The notes: generated by a model not told the origin, from the sequence alone. Numbered from the stretch's first letter, positions 25,709-34,710 are shown. The stretch: DNA of 38,937 nucleotides from Candidatus Endomicrobium macrotermitis (GCA_031271405.1 JAISVT010000033.1:1-38937); one strand, 5' to 3'. Translations and numbers: made by a program.

Positions 25709-26571
25709 AATTTTTTTCTTGCGATAACGGCGGTTTGCCCTATTCTTACGGGTATCGGATAATTCAGCGTAAATTTGGGGAATAAATTTATCAATTTCAA
25801 CAATAGTTTGTCCAACGGTGTCGTTCTTGCTTCAAACCAGCATTTCGTATATTGCATTGTGAGATATTTTGTCTGCGGCTTTACCGAGATTATGTCAAAA
25901 GAGTGTTTTTTAAGGAGTTCGCATATATTGCGGTTTGAATAAGAAAATAAATGTTCGGAAATAAAATGCGGCCAATGTTTGCCGAGTATTTTGCATGATA
26001 AAGACGACGTATCCGGAAAAGCTATAATAATGTAGCCGCCGGCATTCAGCAGTTCGGAGATAAGATCAAGCATTATTCCGGGATTTTGAAGATGTTCGAA
26101 CAAATCGCTCATAACAATAACGTCAAACTTATTTTCAATCGGATATTTTTGTTTAAAGGTATTATCAAAATAACAGTTGAATATTTTGTCTTTCCCGAAT
26201 TTTTCCTTAATGATGTCCGCTCCATACAGAGCGGCTTCTATGCCGAAAACGTCAAATCCCCGATATCTTGCGGTTTCCATCATAAGCCCCGTAGCCGCTC
26301 CTATGTCAAGAAAGCGTTTGTTTTGAACGTTTTTAAACGGCAGCATATCTAGCAAACGGTTAAAGATTTTCTTCTTCATTTCTGAAAAAAACGCTTCAGA
26401 GGGTCCCCAATTTTCATAATATGCGCCGTTATATATGCCGTCAAGATATTTGGCTGACGGCTGAGGATAGATTCTTATAAGACCGCATTTGCGGCATTGC
26501 TGATACGTATAGTTGTCTTTTTTAAATAAATTTTTTATATCGCTGCTTGAACAAATCTCACATTTTGCCAT
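25705..26571 (-). CDS. SAM-dependent methyltransferase with N-terminal zinc ribbon
   Basis: The 288-residue protein has a four-cysteine ribbon at the start (CEICSSSDIKNL, CRKCGLIRIYPQP), then a class I methyltransferase domain: KRFLDIGAATGLMMETARYR (SAM motif I), FDVIVMSDLFEHLQNPGIML and LNAGGYIIIAFPDTSSL. Proteins of this design commonly modify sugars or lipids in surface-polysaccharide clusters. It is the middle gene of a three-gene reverse-strand operon, overlapping both neighbours by one to four bases. The substrate is unknown. Confidence 0.85.
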   Translation of the reverse strand: MAKCEICSSSDIKNLFKKDNYTYQQCRKCGLIRIYPQPSAKYLDGIYNGAYYENWGPSEAFFSEMKKKIFNRLLDMLPFKNVQNKRFLDIGAATGLMMETARYRGFDVFGIEAALYGADIIKEKFGKDKIFNCYFDNTFKQKYPIENKFDVIVMSDLFEHLQNPGIMLDLISELLNAGGYIIIAFPDTSSLSCKILGKHWPHFISEHLFSYSNRNICELLKKHSFDIISVKPQTKYLTMQYTKCWFEARTTPLDKLLLKLINLFPKFTLNYPIPVRIGQTAVIARKKL

Positions 26572-27851
26572 TAGGATTTCCTTATCAAAGTGCCCATAAC
26601 ATAACCGTTATTTTCTCCGGCAATAATGCCTTTTAAGGGAAATGCTGCATGGGATGATTTTTTATCGGTTTTCAATACATTTTCTACGGTATCGATAACT
26701 TCCGGAGGCGTTATATTGTTTATGCAGACCGACAAATTTCCGCATGGGGGCGTATCAAAAATATGAACGCACGGACTGCAATATGTTTTTTTGTAAATAG
26801 CGGCATTTACGCCGTTGTCTATGTGAACGAATTGCGGAATGCTTGCACCGTAAATTGATACTGTTTTAGTTTCTTGGGCGTATCCGAGATTCATAAGTCC
26901 GGAATCATTCGTTAAAAAAATGTCGCATAAACGCAGTACTGCCAAAACTTCCTTTAAGGAGAAATAGCCGGCCGCGTTGTAAATCCTACATGTTATTTCC
27001 TTGCCTGCCGTAATAAAATCATAAATTGTATTTATATATTCTTTCTCATCCTGCGAACCAAGCAGTAAAATGTTGTATCCTTTCTCTGCAAAATGTAATG
27101 CGGTTTTTGCGAAATTTTCAAGTCTCCAGCGTCTCGTGTATGATAAATCCGAAGCATTAACGTTTATACAAAAAAGTTTTGACGCATCATTCGCAAATAT
27201 TTTGCCGATTTTTTCTCTTGCGGATGCATATATAGTCTCATCAAGGTTGAAAGGTTCAAGGTCAATCGAAGCGGCGGTATCTGTTTTTGCCAAATGGGAA
27301 AGCTGCATGTAAGACATGCGTAAAGGCATATTAAAGTTAAAGTACATTAAATGCGTACATAACCATATTTTAAAACCGGTTGATTTTGCCCAGAAAAAAC
27401 CGAACCTGTTTCTTGCCAGGGAAAATACGGACATCATAGTTCCGTAAGAAGAAAATACTTCAAGATCAAAAAATAAATCAATTCTTTTGCGCTGTAATTT
27501 AAAAAGAACCTTTAAACTTGAAATAAATAATTTTACAAAACCGGAATCGTTAATATAGAGAGTTTCGTCTATGTACGGTATTAAAGGAAGGAGTTCCTTG
27601 TTATTCACTCTTGTTATAAATATCAGTTTTGCGCTGGGATATTTTCTTTTTAAGGCTTTTAGCATAGGAACAGAGTGCGTAATGCTTCCGATTCCGAAAT
27701 ATTTTGCGACCGCTATATTCTTAACGTTATTGTTGTTTATGCTGTGATCTATCCTTAAAATTTTACCGGAGCAATAAACTATAGGGACAAGGGTAAAACA
27801 GAATATTTGCCCAAAAAATCTGTCGATAAATAGTTTTGTTTTTATGTTCAT
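26571..27851 (-). CDS. Glycosyltransferase family 9 (heptosyltransferase-like)
   Basis: The product (426 residues from MNIKTKLFIDRFFGQ) resembles ADP-heptose:LPS heptosyltransferases: an N-terminal Rossmann-like part with KYFGIGSITHSVPMLKALKR and KYPSAKLIFITRV, FCINVNASDLSYTRRWRLEN, YNILLLGSQDEKEY and the family-typical LTNDSGLMNLGYAQETKTVS with ASIPQ. This suggests action on lipopolysaccharide core or a related glycan. The frame is open to 27929, giving an extra hydrophobic stretch, but the internal Met at 27851 fits family starts better. The DNA is AT-rich compared with the flanks. Confidence 0.85.
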   Translation of the reverse strand: MNIKTKLFIDRFFGQIFCFTLVPIVYCSGKILRIDHSINNNNVKNIAVAKYFGIGSITHSVPMLKALKRKYPSAKLIFITRVNNKELLPLIPYIDETLYINDSGFVKLFISSLKVLFKLQRKRIDLFFDLEVFSSYGTMMSVFSLARNRFGFFWAKSTGFKIWLCTHLMYFNFNMPLRMSYMQLSHLAKTDTAASIDLEPFNLDETIYASAREKIGKIFANDASKLFCINVNASDLSYTRRWRLENFAKTALHFAEKGYNILLLGSQDEKEYINTIYDFITAGKEITCRIYNAAGYFSLKEVLAVLRLCDIFLTNDSGLMNLGYAQETKTVSIYGASIPQFVHIDNGVNAAIYKKTYCSPCVHIFDTPPCGNLSVCINNITPPEVIDTVENVLKTDKKSSHAAFPLKGIIAGENNGYVMGTLIRKS

Positions 27852-27897
27852 TTGATGTTTTAGATAATACAAAAAAAATAATAAGAAATACAGAATT

Positions 27898-27926
27898 TTG
27901 ATATGCAATTGTATATATGATAAAAT
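27898..27926 (+). promoter_or_regulatory. Sigma-70 type promoter for sua5
   Basis: TTGATA, 17 bases and TAAAAT match the consensus -35/-10 pattern well, in an AT-rich divergent region. A start point about seven bases downstream would fall at roughly 27933, only a few bases before the ATG at 27936, so the transcript would be leaderless or nearly so. Confidence 0.65.
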
Positions 27927-27935
27927 CAAATAATA

Positions 27936-28550
27936 ATGAAAAAAACGATAAAAATTTCACATAAAAAGAAAAACGCATACAAGCAGGCTGCGGAAATAAT
28001 CAAAAAAGGCGGGGTTGCGGTGGTGCCTACCGAAACGGTTTACGGTTTTGCCGCGGACGCTTTTAATCCCGAAGCGCGGAAAACCATATACGAAATAAAA
28101 GGCAGAAGTTTTAAAAAGCCGCTTGTGATAATGACGGCTGACATTGAAAGCGTGAAAATTTTGGTTGATATTTCTGAAAAAGCCTTGAAAATAGCAAAAA
28201 AGTTTTGGCCGGGGCAGCTTACTTTGATATTTCCGACTACCGCGCTCGGTAAAATTTTGTCGGGCGGCAGGGACAATATCGGCGTAAGAATACCTGACAA
28301 TGCTTTTATGCTGAAACTTTTAAAAGAGACCGGAAAACCGCTGTGGACTACGTCGGTAAATTCGTCCGGCGAAAAAAGCGCGAAGGCATTTGAAGAGACT
28401 TTGCGGTTCGAAAATCTCGTTGATGTGATGGTTGACGGAGGAAAATGCGAATTTTCTTTTGAATCAACGGTTATAGATATGGTAAAATTTCCCTATGTCG
28501 TTATACGCAAAGGGTGTCTTGATACGAATGAAATATTGGAATGCATATAA
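27936..28550 (+). CDS. tsaC: Threonylcarbamoyl-AMP synthase (Sua5/YciO/YrdC)
   Basis: Makes threonylcarbamoyl-AMP from threonine, bicarbonate and ATP for the t6A modification of ANN-decoding tRNAs. The 204-residue product has the YrdC core: GGVAVVPTETVYGFAADAFN, IYEIKGRSFKKPLVIM, WPGQLTLIFPTT, VGVRIPDN-like GVRIPDNAFM, TTSVNSSGEKSA and FESTVIDM. It lacks the C-terminal Sua5 domain, so it is the short TsaC-like form. No Shine-Dalgarno is visible and the promoter lies just upstream. It is divergent from the glycan genes. Confidence 0.92.
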   Translation: MKKTIKISHKKKNAYKQAAEIIKKGGVAVVPTETVYGFAADAFNPEARKTIYEIKGRSFKKPLVIMTADIESVKILVDISEKALKIAKKFWPGQLTLIFPTTALGKILSGGRDNIGVRIPDNAFMLKLLKETGKPLWTTSVNSSGEKSAKAFEETLRFENLVDVMVDGGKCEFSFESTVIDMVKFPYVVIRKGCLDTNEILECI

Positions 28551-28554
28551 AAAA

Positions 28555-28655
28555 GAAGAGTGGAAGTTGAGAGGTTTGGAAGTTTGAGTAACGGCAAGAA
28601 AAGCGAAAAGTCATTGTCTTTATTCAGCTTCCCGGCTTCGCATCATCTTAACTTC
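28555..28655 (+). repeat. Palindromic element, mixed family A/B
   Basis: The left arm is GAAGAGTGGAAGTTGAGAGG and TTTGGAAGTTTGAG. The right arm is TTCAGCTTCCCGGCTTCGCA and TCATCTTAACTTC. The outer units look like family B and the inner ones like family A. It fills most of the gap between the tsaC and glyA genes. Confidence 0.68.
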
Positions 28656-28672
28656 TGTTATGGGAGACGGGA

Positions 28673-29923
28673 ATGGAAAACGTAAAGAGAGTTGACGGCG
28701 AAATTTATGACGTTCTTACAAAAGAACTTAAAAGGCAGAGAGAAACCATAGAGCTTATAGCGTCCGAAAATATTGCGTCGCAGGCTGTTATGGAAGCCCA
28801 GGGGTCATGCCTTACGAATAAATATGCGGAAGGCTATCCGGGAAAAAGATATTACGGCGGATGCGAGTTTGTAGATATTGCCGAAAGCCTTGCCATAGAA
28901 AGAGCAAAAAAACTTTTTAACGTTAAATTCGCAAACGTTCAGCCGCATTCCGGAGCGCAGGCTAATTTTGCGGTTCTTTTGGCGCTGGCAAAACCCGGCG
29001 ACACGATTATGGGTTTGAACTTATCGCACGGCGGCCATTTGACGCACGGCAATCCTTTTAACGTTTCGGGAAAATGGTTTAACGTCGTTTCTTATAACGT
29101 TGACGAAAAAACGGGTTATGTGAACTACGAAGAAATGGAAAAGCTCGCAAACGAACATAAGCCTAAAATAATAATAAGCGGCGCAAGCGCGTATTCCAGA
29201 ATTTGGGATTGGAAAAGAATAGGAGAAATCGCAAAAAGCGCAGGCGCGTATCATATGTGCGATATGGCGCATTACGCGGGGCTTATTGCTGCCGGAGTTT
29301 ATCCTTCTCCCGTAGAACACGCCGACATTACCACCACCACCACGCACAAAACTTTGCGTGGACCGCGCGGCGGATTGATTCTTACAAACAGCGAAGAACT
29401 TGCGAAAAAAATCAATTCCGCGGTTTTTCCCGGAGAACAGGGCGGCCCTTTAATGCACATTATAGCCGCTAAAGCCGTTGCTTTCGGGGAAGCGTTGCTT
29501 CCGTCATTTAAAGAATATCAGAAACAGGTTTTGATTAATGCCAAAGTTTTGGCGGAAACTCTTGAAAAAGGCGGTTTAAAAATAGTTTCGGGCGGCACGG
29601 ATTCGCATGTGTTTTTGGTGGATTTAAGGCCGTTGAACGTCAAAGGAAAAGACGCTCAGGAAATTTTGGAAAAAGCGGGAATCACTTTAAATAAAAACGG
29701 TATTCCCTACGATCCTGAAAAACCGACGGTCACTTCGGGAATAAGAATAGGTTCTCCGGCCGTAACCACAAGGGGAATGAAAGAAGCTGAAATGGTAAAA
29801 ATCGCCGAAGCGGTAGTAAAAGTTTTGAAAAATATAAGCGATGAAAAAGTTATATCCGAAGTCAGATCGGAAATGTCGGATTTGTGCCGGAGTTTTCCGA
29901 TTTATAACGGTTTAGAGTACTAA
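28673..29923 (+). CDS. glyA: Serine hydroxymethyltransferase
   Basis: Converts serine and tetrahydrofolate to glycine and methylene-THF with PLP. The 416-residue product has [50 protein letters not shown], the PLP lysine motif [17 protein letters not shown] (Lys about 226) and [19 protein letters not shown], all characteristic. GGGAGACGGGA precedes the ATG. It is followed after 16 bases by an exported unknown protein. Confidence 0.98.
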   Translation: MENVKRVDGEIYDVLTKELKRQRETIELIASENIASQAVMEAQGSCLTNKYAEGYPGKRYYGGCEFVDIAESLAIERAKKLFNVKFANVQPHSGAQANFAVLLALAKPGDTIMGLNLSHGGHLTHGNPFNVSGKWFNVVSYNVDEKTGYVNYEEMEKLANEHKPKIIISGASAYSRIWDWKRIGEIAKSAGAYHMCDMAHYAGLIAAGVYPSPVEHADITTTTTHKTLRGPRGGLILTNSEELAKKINSAVFPGEQGGPLMHIIAAKAVAFGEALLPSFKEYQKQVLINAKVLAETLEKGGLKIVSGGTDSHVFLVDLRPLNVKGKDAQEILEKAGITLNKNGIPYDPEKPTVTSGIRIGSPAVTTRGMKEAEMVKIAEAVVKVLKNISDEKVISEVRSEMSDLCRSFPIYNGLEY

Positions 29924-29939
29924 ACATTAAGGTGTAAAA

Positions 29940-31514
29940 ATGAAAAAAATACTGACTCTTTTATTTGTATTGCTGTTTTCGGGCGTATCTTTTGCGGCAG
30001 GCGAAAGATACATAGTGTTTTTTGCGGAAACCGCCGATATTTCGCAAACCGTTATAGACAAAATATTGTCTTCAAAAAGATTTTGCATATCCGTTCCGGT
30101 AAATCCGTCGGAAAAACTGCCCGAACATCTTGAAGAGCTCGTTTTCTGGGGTAAGGCCGAGCCGTCTTTGGCTTTTGATCCGGAACCGGTTTTTCCCGTT
30201 CTTGCCACCGTTTACAGCGGCGGGACTTCGAAATCCGGAAAAAATGCCGCTTTCGGAGATTACGTTTCGGCAAATCTCGGCAGTTTTGAGGAAAATATAA
30301 ATAAAGAGCGGTTCGGCATTTTCCTGAAATCCGGGCTGGTTTCTCATAACGTGCTTTATTATTTCTCGGGTTTGCGGCTTGCGTGGATCAACGTAGGCAA
30401 TGCCGAAGAAAAATTTAACGGCATACGCAATATCGACGGGATAAACGCCTTTTCTTTATACAGGGATTTCCCCAATGACAAAAATAAAGTTATGAAATGG
30501 CTCGGAACAAAAACGGAATCCGTGATACCGGTATTATTGACCAAAAGGCAGCTGAATAACTATGAGCTTATGTCTTATCTGGCGGACACTTTCGACAAAA
30601 GCAAATTTATAAAACCGGCCGTTCCTCTTTACATCGCCGGCTTGAAAAGCGATTTGATAGCCGCGGACGATTCCGCTTCTTTCGGGCAGGTTTCGGTCAA
30701 AAGCGGGATAATGTCAAAACTTTACGCGGCGGCCGCCATGATAAACGATTACAAAGATTCCAAAGATTTCATAGAAGATTTTTATAAGAGCGCGCAAAGC
30801 GAACTTGTCTATCTGTGCAGCGCCGATTTGCTGAGAGGCCTGTCGCAGAATAAAATTATGAGCGTAAGAATGTTTGACGCGGCCTACGCCAATATTCCGC
30901 GCCTTTTAGGCACGCAGTTTTCCGAAGAGAAAGAAAAAGACCAGGTTCAGCCCGGCGAAAAGGGCGATTTGCTTCCTTCCGCCGAAGAAGTTTCCCGCAC
31001 CGATGTAAAAGAAATCCCCGGGGGTATAGTCATAACGAGCAGCGGCGTTTTGACGGAAGCCGGCGTTATTTCAAAAGACAATTTTGTGCGGGTCGGCATG
31101 GTTTTTGAAGGAGAGGAAGGCGTTTGGAACGATAAAGCGGAATATGTCGATATGTATATAGACATGAACGGTCTTGACGGAGCGGGTTCCACTTCTATGA
31201 TCCCCGAAACAAAAGGCTTTTTGACTCCCGATTCCGGCTGGGAATACGCGGTAAGAATTTTTCCCGATAAAGCGCTCCTGTACAGGAACACGAATGAAGG
31301 CCCGTCTTTAATTACGGAAGTTCCGGTAAGCGGAGGGGCTTTTTCGATCCCTCAAAAATACGTAAGGGGAAATCCGGTAAACTGGGGATTTCAGTTTATA
31401 GCGGTATCGGAATCTAAAGAAATAATAGATTTTTTAAACCAGAGCTTGCAGTCCGACGGAAGCATTCTTGCGGTTAAGCCTTTTCAGATTCCTGCAGTGA
31501 GAATAAAAAAGTAA
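29940..31514 (+). CDS. Exported protein of unknown function, possible C-terminal glucodextranase-like domain
   Basis: This 524-residue protein starts with a clear Sec signal peptide (MKKILTLLFVLLFSGVSFAA, cleavage near AFAAG-type SFAAG). The central part is not recognised. The last 140 residues or so (from VRVGMVFEGEEGVWNDKAEY) include MYIDMNGLDGAGSTSMIPET and GFLTPDSGWEYAVRIFPD, which resemble the beta-sandwich module found at the C-terminus of glucodextranases and related secreted proteins. This match is by eye. It is 16 bases downstream of glyA but need not be functionally linked. It is convergent with the M23 peptidase gene. Confidence 0.75.
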   Translation: MKKILTLLFVLLFSGVSFAAGERYIVFFAETADISQTVIDKILSSKRFCISVPVNPSEKLPEHLEELVFWGKAEPSLAFDPEPVFPVLATVYSGGTSKSGKNAAFGDYVSANLGSFEENINKERFGIFLKSGLVSHNVLYYFSGLRLAWINVGNAEEKFNGIRNIDGINAFSLYRDFPNDKNKVMKWLGTKTESVIPVLLTKRQLNNYELMSYLADTFDKSKFIKPAVPLYIAGLKSDLIAADDSASFGQVSVKSGIMSKLYAAAAMINDYKDSKDFIEDFYKSAQSELVYLCSADLLRGLSQNKIMSVRMFDAAYANIPRLLGTQFSEEKEKDQVQPGEKGDLLPSAEEVSRTDVKEIPGGIVITSSGVLTEAGVISKDNFVRVGMVFEGEEGVWNDKAEYVDMYIDMNGLDGAGSTSMIPETKGFLTPDSGWEYAVRIFPDKALLYRNTNEGPSLITEVPVSGGAFSIPQKYVRGNPVNWGFQFIAVSESKEIIDFLNQSLQSDGSILAVKPFQIPAVRIKK

Positions 31515-31544
31515 GAAAGCTCATTATTGCCTGACATGCATTTT

Positions 31545-31573
31545 GTCACCCTGCGGCTATCGCGCAGGATGAC
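31545..31573. repeat. REP-like hairpin between convergent genes
   Basis: GTCACCCTGCG, a short loop and CGCAGGATGAC form an inverted repeat (GTCA-x-CCTGCG / CGCAGG-x-TGAC). It lies between the stop codons of two convergent genes and could act as a transcript end, although it has no U tract on either strand. Confidence 0.6.
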
Positions 31574-31579
31574 GCGCGT

Positions 31580-32773
31580 TTACCATCCGTTTTCGTATTC
31601 TTGGATCTGCGCTTTGAATTCTTTTTTATCGTTTGCCGAAAGGGTTGTTACCGGCGGCTGCTTCATGGTAAGATAGTTAAAAAACTTCCCGTTTTTCTTT
31701 ATTCTGAAATCCAAATGCGGCCCCGTAGAAACGCCCGTAGAACCGACATATCCTATAATTTGCCCCTGCCTTACCCTTGCGCCTCTTCTTATGCCTCTGC
31801 CGTATTTTGACAAATGCCCGTAACAGGACGCGTAACCGTTTGAATGTTTTATTTCGACATAATGCCCGAAACCGCCGTTTCTCTGCGATTTTACAACTGT
31901 CCCGTCGCCGATCGATGAAATTGGCGTTCCCGACGGAGCGGCATAGTCTATGCCTAAATGCGCTCTTACGTATTTTAATACGGGATGAAATCTTCTTGTC
32001 GTAAAATGCGAACTGATCCTTCGAAACTGCAGGGGGGCTTTAAGAAACGCGCTTTTTACGGATTTTCCGTCTTTGTCGAAATATCCGTCTTTTGCCTTGT
32101 AGTAAAAAGCGTCGTAAGTTTTTGACGCGGTTTTATATTCGGCGGCTAAAATTTGCGCTTCCGTCCTTACGTTTGTTTTAACCAAAGTGCCGATTCTATA
32201 GACAATTTTGAATTCGTCGCCTTTTCTTGTGTCAGTTAAAAAATCCATCTGCCAGGCGAAAATATCGGCAAAATCTACTATTATGGCAGCGGGAACGCCC
32301 GCCGCGGACATCGATTCCCAAAGCGACGATTCTATCGTTCCGGACGATTTTATCGTTTGGAACGAAGAAGGAAGAGTTTTTTTGCCCGAAACTATGCTTC
32401 CGTCGGGAAATCTTTTCAATGAATAAAAATCCGAGCTTTTGCTGGGGTAATGCCAAAAGTGCGTCCACTCTCCGGCGGTGGAATAAACCACTTCGTAAAA
32501 ATCTCCGGGGATAACTCTTCCTATATTCATATGTTTTTTAAGTTCCGCAGATATTTCTACCGCGTGTTCTTTGGAAAGTTTTGTTTTCTCAAGCGTTAAA
32601 ACAAAAACGTCGCCTTCGGATATCGTTACTTTTTCAATGTCGATGTCGTATTCGGCAGGTATCGGGACATATTCCAGCTTTGAAATTTTCCAATATACAA
32701 AACCGAAAACCAGCGCGGAAAGCAGAATGGATAAGGCGGCAAAAAAAATGGTTTTTCTCAGGATTTTTTTCAT
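31580..32773 (-). CDS. M23 family peptidase (LytM-like)
   Basis: A membrane-anchored murein endopeptidase candidate. The 397-residue product has a single N-terminal membrane segment (residues 9-30), an N-terminal domain like those that precede M23 domains in MepM/Csd3 proteins, and an M23 domain from about residue 250: RFHPVLKYVRAHLGIDYAAP (His272, Asp276 as metal ligands), GFGHYVEIKHSNGYASCYGH and STGVSTGPHLDFRIKKNG. The last motif reads HLD where the usual form is HLH, so one ligand (residue 355) is Asp. The enzyme may still bind metal. The gene is on the reverse strand, convergent with 29940-31514. Confidence 0.9.
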   Translation of the reverse strand: MKKILRKTIFFAALSILLSALVFGFVYWKISKLEYVPIPAEYDIDIEKVTISEGDVFVLTLEKTKLSKEHAVEISAELKKHMNIGRVIPGDFYEVVYSTAGEWTHFWHYPSKSSDFYSLKRFPDGSIVSGKKTLPSSFQTIKSSGTIESSLWESMSAAGVPAAIIVDFADIFAWQMDFLTDTRKGDEFKIVYRIGTLVKTNVRTEAQILAAEYKTASKTYDAFYYKAKDGYFDKDGKSVKSAFLKAPLQFRRISSHFTTRRFHPVLKYVRAHLGIDYAAPSGTPISSIGDGTVVKSQRNGGFGHYVEIKHSNGYASCYGHLSKYGRGIRRGARVRQGQIIGYVGSTGVSTGPHLDFRIKKNGKFFNYLTMKQPPVTTLSANDKKEFKAQIQEYENGW

Positions 32774-32806
32774 AAATATTGCTTATTTTACAAGATTTTC
32801 GGCGTT

Positions 32807-32836
32807 TTGACAACGTCGGAACATTTATGGTAGAAT
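32807..32836 (+). promoter_or_regulatory. Sigma-70 type promoter for the DUF1015 gene
   Basis: TTGACA (perfect -35), 18 bases and TAGAAT (five of six) lie in the divergent gap between the M23 peptidase and DUF1015 genes. A start point near 32843 would leave about 80 bases of leader before the ATG at 32922. Confidence 0.72.
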
Positions 32837-32921
32837 CATTCGGTATTTTCAATATGTTTTTTGCCGAGTTTGCCGCGTTGGGCGGCATGCAAAGCAACTA
32901 ATTTTCCGGAGGATTTTTATC

Positions 32922-34139
32922 ATGGCAGAAGTAAAACCGTTTAGCGCAGTAAGATATTCTAAGGAGAACATTTCAAACCTGATATGCCCTCCTTACGACG
33001 TTATAAACGACGCGGAAAAAAAGAGGCTTCAAAAACTTTCTCCTTATAACATAGTAAACATTGAACTTTCAGACCCGAAAGGCAAAAAAAACAAGTACGC
33101 CAACGCGGCGGACATTTTTAAAACGTGGCTTGCCGGAGGCGTTTTAAAGCAGGATGACAAGCCGGCGTATTATTTCTACGAGCAGGTTTTTAAAGATCAG
33201 GGCAAAAAAATGACAAGAAGAGGTTTTTTTGCCGCTTTGAAACTTGTAGACCCGCATTCGGGAAAAGGCGCCGTAAAGCCGCACGAAAAAACTTTGGCAA
33301 AACCGAAAGCCGACAGGCTCAGCCTTTTGAAAGCCGTAAAAGCCAATATCAGCCCCATATTCGGTTTGTTTGACGATGAAAAACGCGTTATGGTGGAGCT
33401 TTGCAAAAAAGCCGCGAAAAAAGTTCCTTCCGCGTCCGCAAAAGACAAAGAAGGCGTTTTTCACAAGCTTTGGGTTGTGACTGACGAAAAAATATTAAAA
33501 ACCGTTGAAAAATATTTGGCGGCGAAAAAAATGTTTATCGCGGACGGTCATCACAGATACGAAACCGCCTGGAATTACAGCCAAGAGCAAAAAGCGAAAG
33601 ATAAAAAATATTCGGCGGATAAAGCGTACAATTACGTTTTGACGTATCTGTGCCCCATGGAAGACCCGGGCATTTCAATTTGGCCTACGCACAGGGTTAT
33701 CGGCGAACCTAAAGATCTGGAAGCGGACATAGAGAAATATTTTGACGTTCATCCGGCAAAAGATTTTCAGAAACTCTCGAAAAAAGAAATTCAGCCGCTT
33801 ATGATTTTTAAAGGCGGAAAATCAAGAGTTTTGACCGTAAAAAGCGAAAGCATTCTTAAAAAAGCCATGCCGGACAAAGGCAAAGCGTACAGAAATCTTG
33901 CCGTAAGCGCTTTGCACTACGTGCTTATACCGGATATCGAAGCGGCGGAATTCACTTATGTGAAAAACGATAAAGAGGCTTTGGCTTTGGCGCGCAAAAC
34001 CGGAAAAATCGCGATTATAGTTCCGGCGACTCCGGTGGAATCTTTAAAAGCAATAAGTTTAAACAATGAAATGATGCCGCAAAAATCAACGTATTTTTAC
34101 CCGAAACTGGCAAGCGGAATCGTTATAAAAAACGTATAG
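32922..34139 (+). CDS. DUF1015 family protein
   Basis: A 405-residue soluble protein of the DUF1015 family, function not established. Characteristic are the start VKPFSAVRYSKENISNLICP with PPYDVIN, SPYNIVNIEL, YYFYEQVFKDQGKKMTRRGF, VKPHEKTLAKPKADRLSLLK and the segment MFIADGHHRYETAWNYSQE, where the DGHHRYE motif is the family hallmark. It has no signal peptide or membrane segment. TTTTCCGGAGGATTTTTATC precedes the ATG. In many bacteria this gene lies near amino-acid or one-carbon genes, compatible with glyA nearby. Confidence 0.93.
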   Translation: MAEVKPFSAVRYSKENISNLICPPYDVINDAEKKRLQKLSPYNIVNIELSDPKGKKNKYANAADIFKTWLAGGVLKQDDKPAYYFYEQVFKDQGKKMTRRGFFAALKLVDPHSGKGAVKPHEKTLAKPKADRLSLLKAVKANISPIFGLFDDEKRVMVELCKKAAKKVPSASAKDKEGVFHKLWVVTDEKILKTVEKYLAAKKMFIADGHHRYETAWNYSQEQKAKDKKYSADKAYNYVLTYLCPMEDPGISIWPTHRVIGEPKDLEADIEKYFDVHPAKDFQKLSKKEIQPLMIFKGGKSRVLTVKSESILKKAMPDKGKAYRNLAVSALHYVLIPDIEAAEFTYVKNDKEALALARKTGKIAIIVPATPVESLKAISLNNEMMPQKSTYFYPKLASGIVIKNV

Positions 34140-34150
34140 AAGACCGGATG

Positions 34151-34209
34151 CTTGGAAGTTTAGAAGTTTGGCAAAAGTCCTTAAACTTCTAAGCTCTCCG
34201 AACTTCAAG
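34151..34209 (+). repeat. Palindromic element, family A, at the 5-prime side of cvpA
   Basis: CTTG, GAAGTTTA, GAAGTTTG, GCA are followed by AAACTTCT, AAGCTCTC, CGAACTTC, AAG. The core GGAAGTTTAGAAGTTTGG pairs with CCTTAAACTTCTAAGCTCTC and the following CGAACTTC imperfectly. The element ends seven bases before the cvpA ATG, so its right arm overlaps the ribosome-binding region (CAAGG). Confidence 0.85.
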
Positions 34210-34215
34210 GCATTT

Positions 34216-34710
34216 ATGGCCATATTGATAGACATATTTTTAATCGCAAGCATTTTTATAATCGGGTACCTCGGCTGGTCGGCGGGGCTTACCAGAAGTT
34301 TTTTTGCCGTTTTTGCCGGGTTTTTGTCGATATTTGCCGCAAGCAAGTACCCGTATCAGGAAGGCATAAATTTCTGGCTGATTTTTGTAATTACCGTTTT
34401 GGCGGTCATGCTTGTGAGCGGATTTGTTTTAAGGCTTGTAAATTTTTTCTATATGAATATAGCCGATAAAACCGGCGGCGCGGTGTTAAGCGCGCTTGTC
34501 TGGATTGTCGTTGCCGTTAACGTTTTAGTGCCTACGCTTACGCACGGCACGCACGCGCTGGACGGCTCGGCGCGCAATACTGTATATAAAACCATTTCAA
34601 ATAAGATGCATAAACACATTTCGATATTTAAAGATTATGTGCCCCCGGCGCTCGAACGCAAAGCGCTGGAAAGGCAGCGTGAGGCAGAAGATAAGAAGAT
34701 AGGAGGATAA
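34216..34710 (+). CDS. CvpA family membrane protein
   Basis: CvpA-type proteins are small inner-membrane proteins with a link to envelope stress and colicin V export; the mechanism is unclear. The product (164 residues from MAILIDIFLIASIFIIGYLG) has four hydrophobic segments, the WSAGLTRSFFAVFAGFLSIF region and LVSGFVLRLVNFFY, matching the family. The frame is open to a TTG at 34168, but that part is palindromic element. The C-terminal EAEDKKIGG and stop are encoded by the next element (34684-34771), so both ends of the gene abut elements. Confidence 0.85.
   Translation: MAILIDIFLIASIFIIGYLGWSAGLTRSFFAVFAGFLSIFAASKYPYQEGINFWLIFVITVLAVMLVSGFVLRLVNFFYMNIADKTGGAVLSALVWIVVAVNVLVPTLTHGTHALDGSARNTVYKTISNKMHKHISIFKDYVPPALERKALERQREAEDKKIGG

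Noticed and set aside
34168-34215. Longer CvpA beginning with a TTG codon
   Set aside because: The extra 16 codons lie inside a family A palindrome. The ATG at 34216 begins the hydrophobic segment expected of the family.
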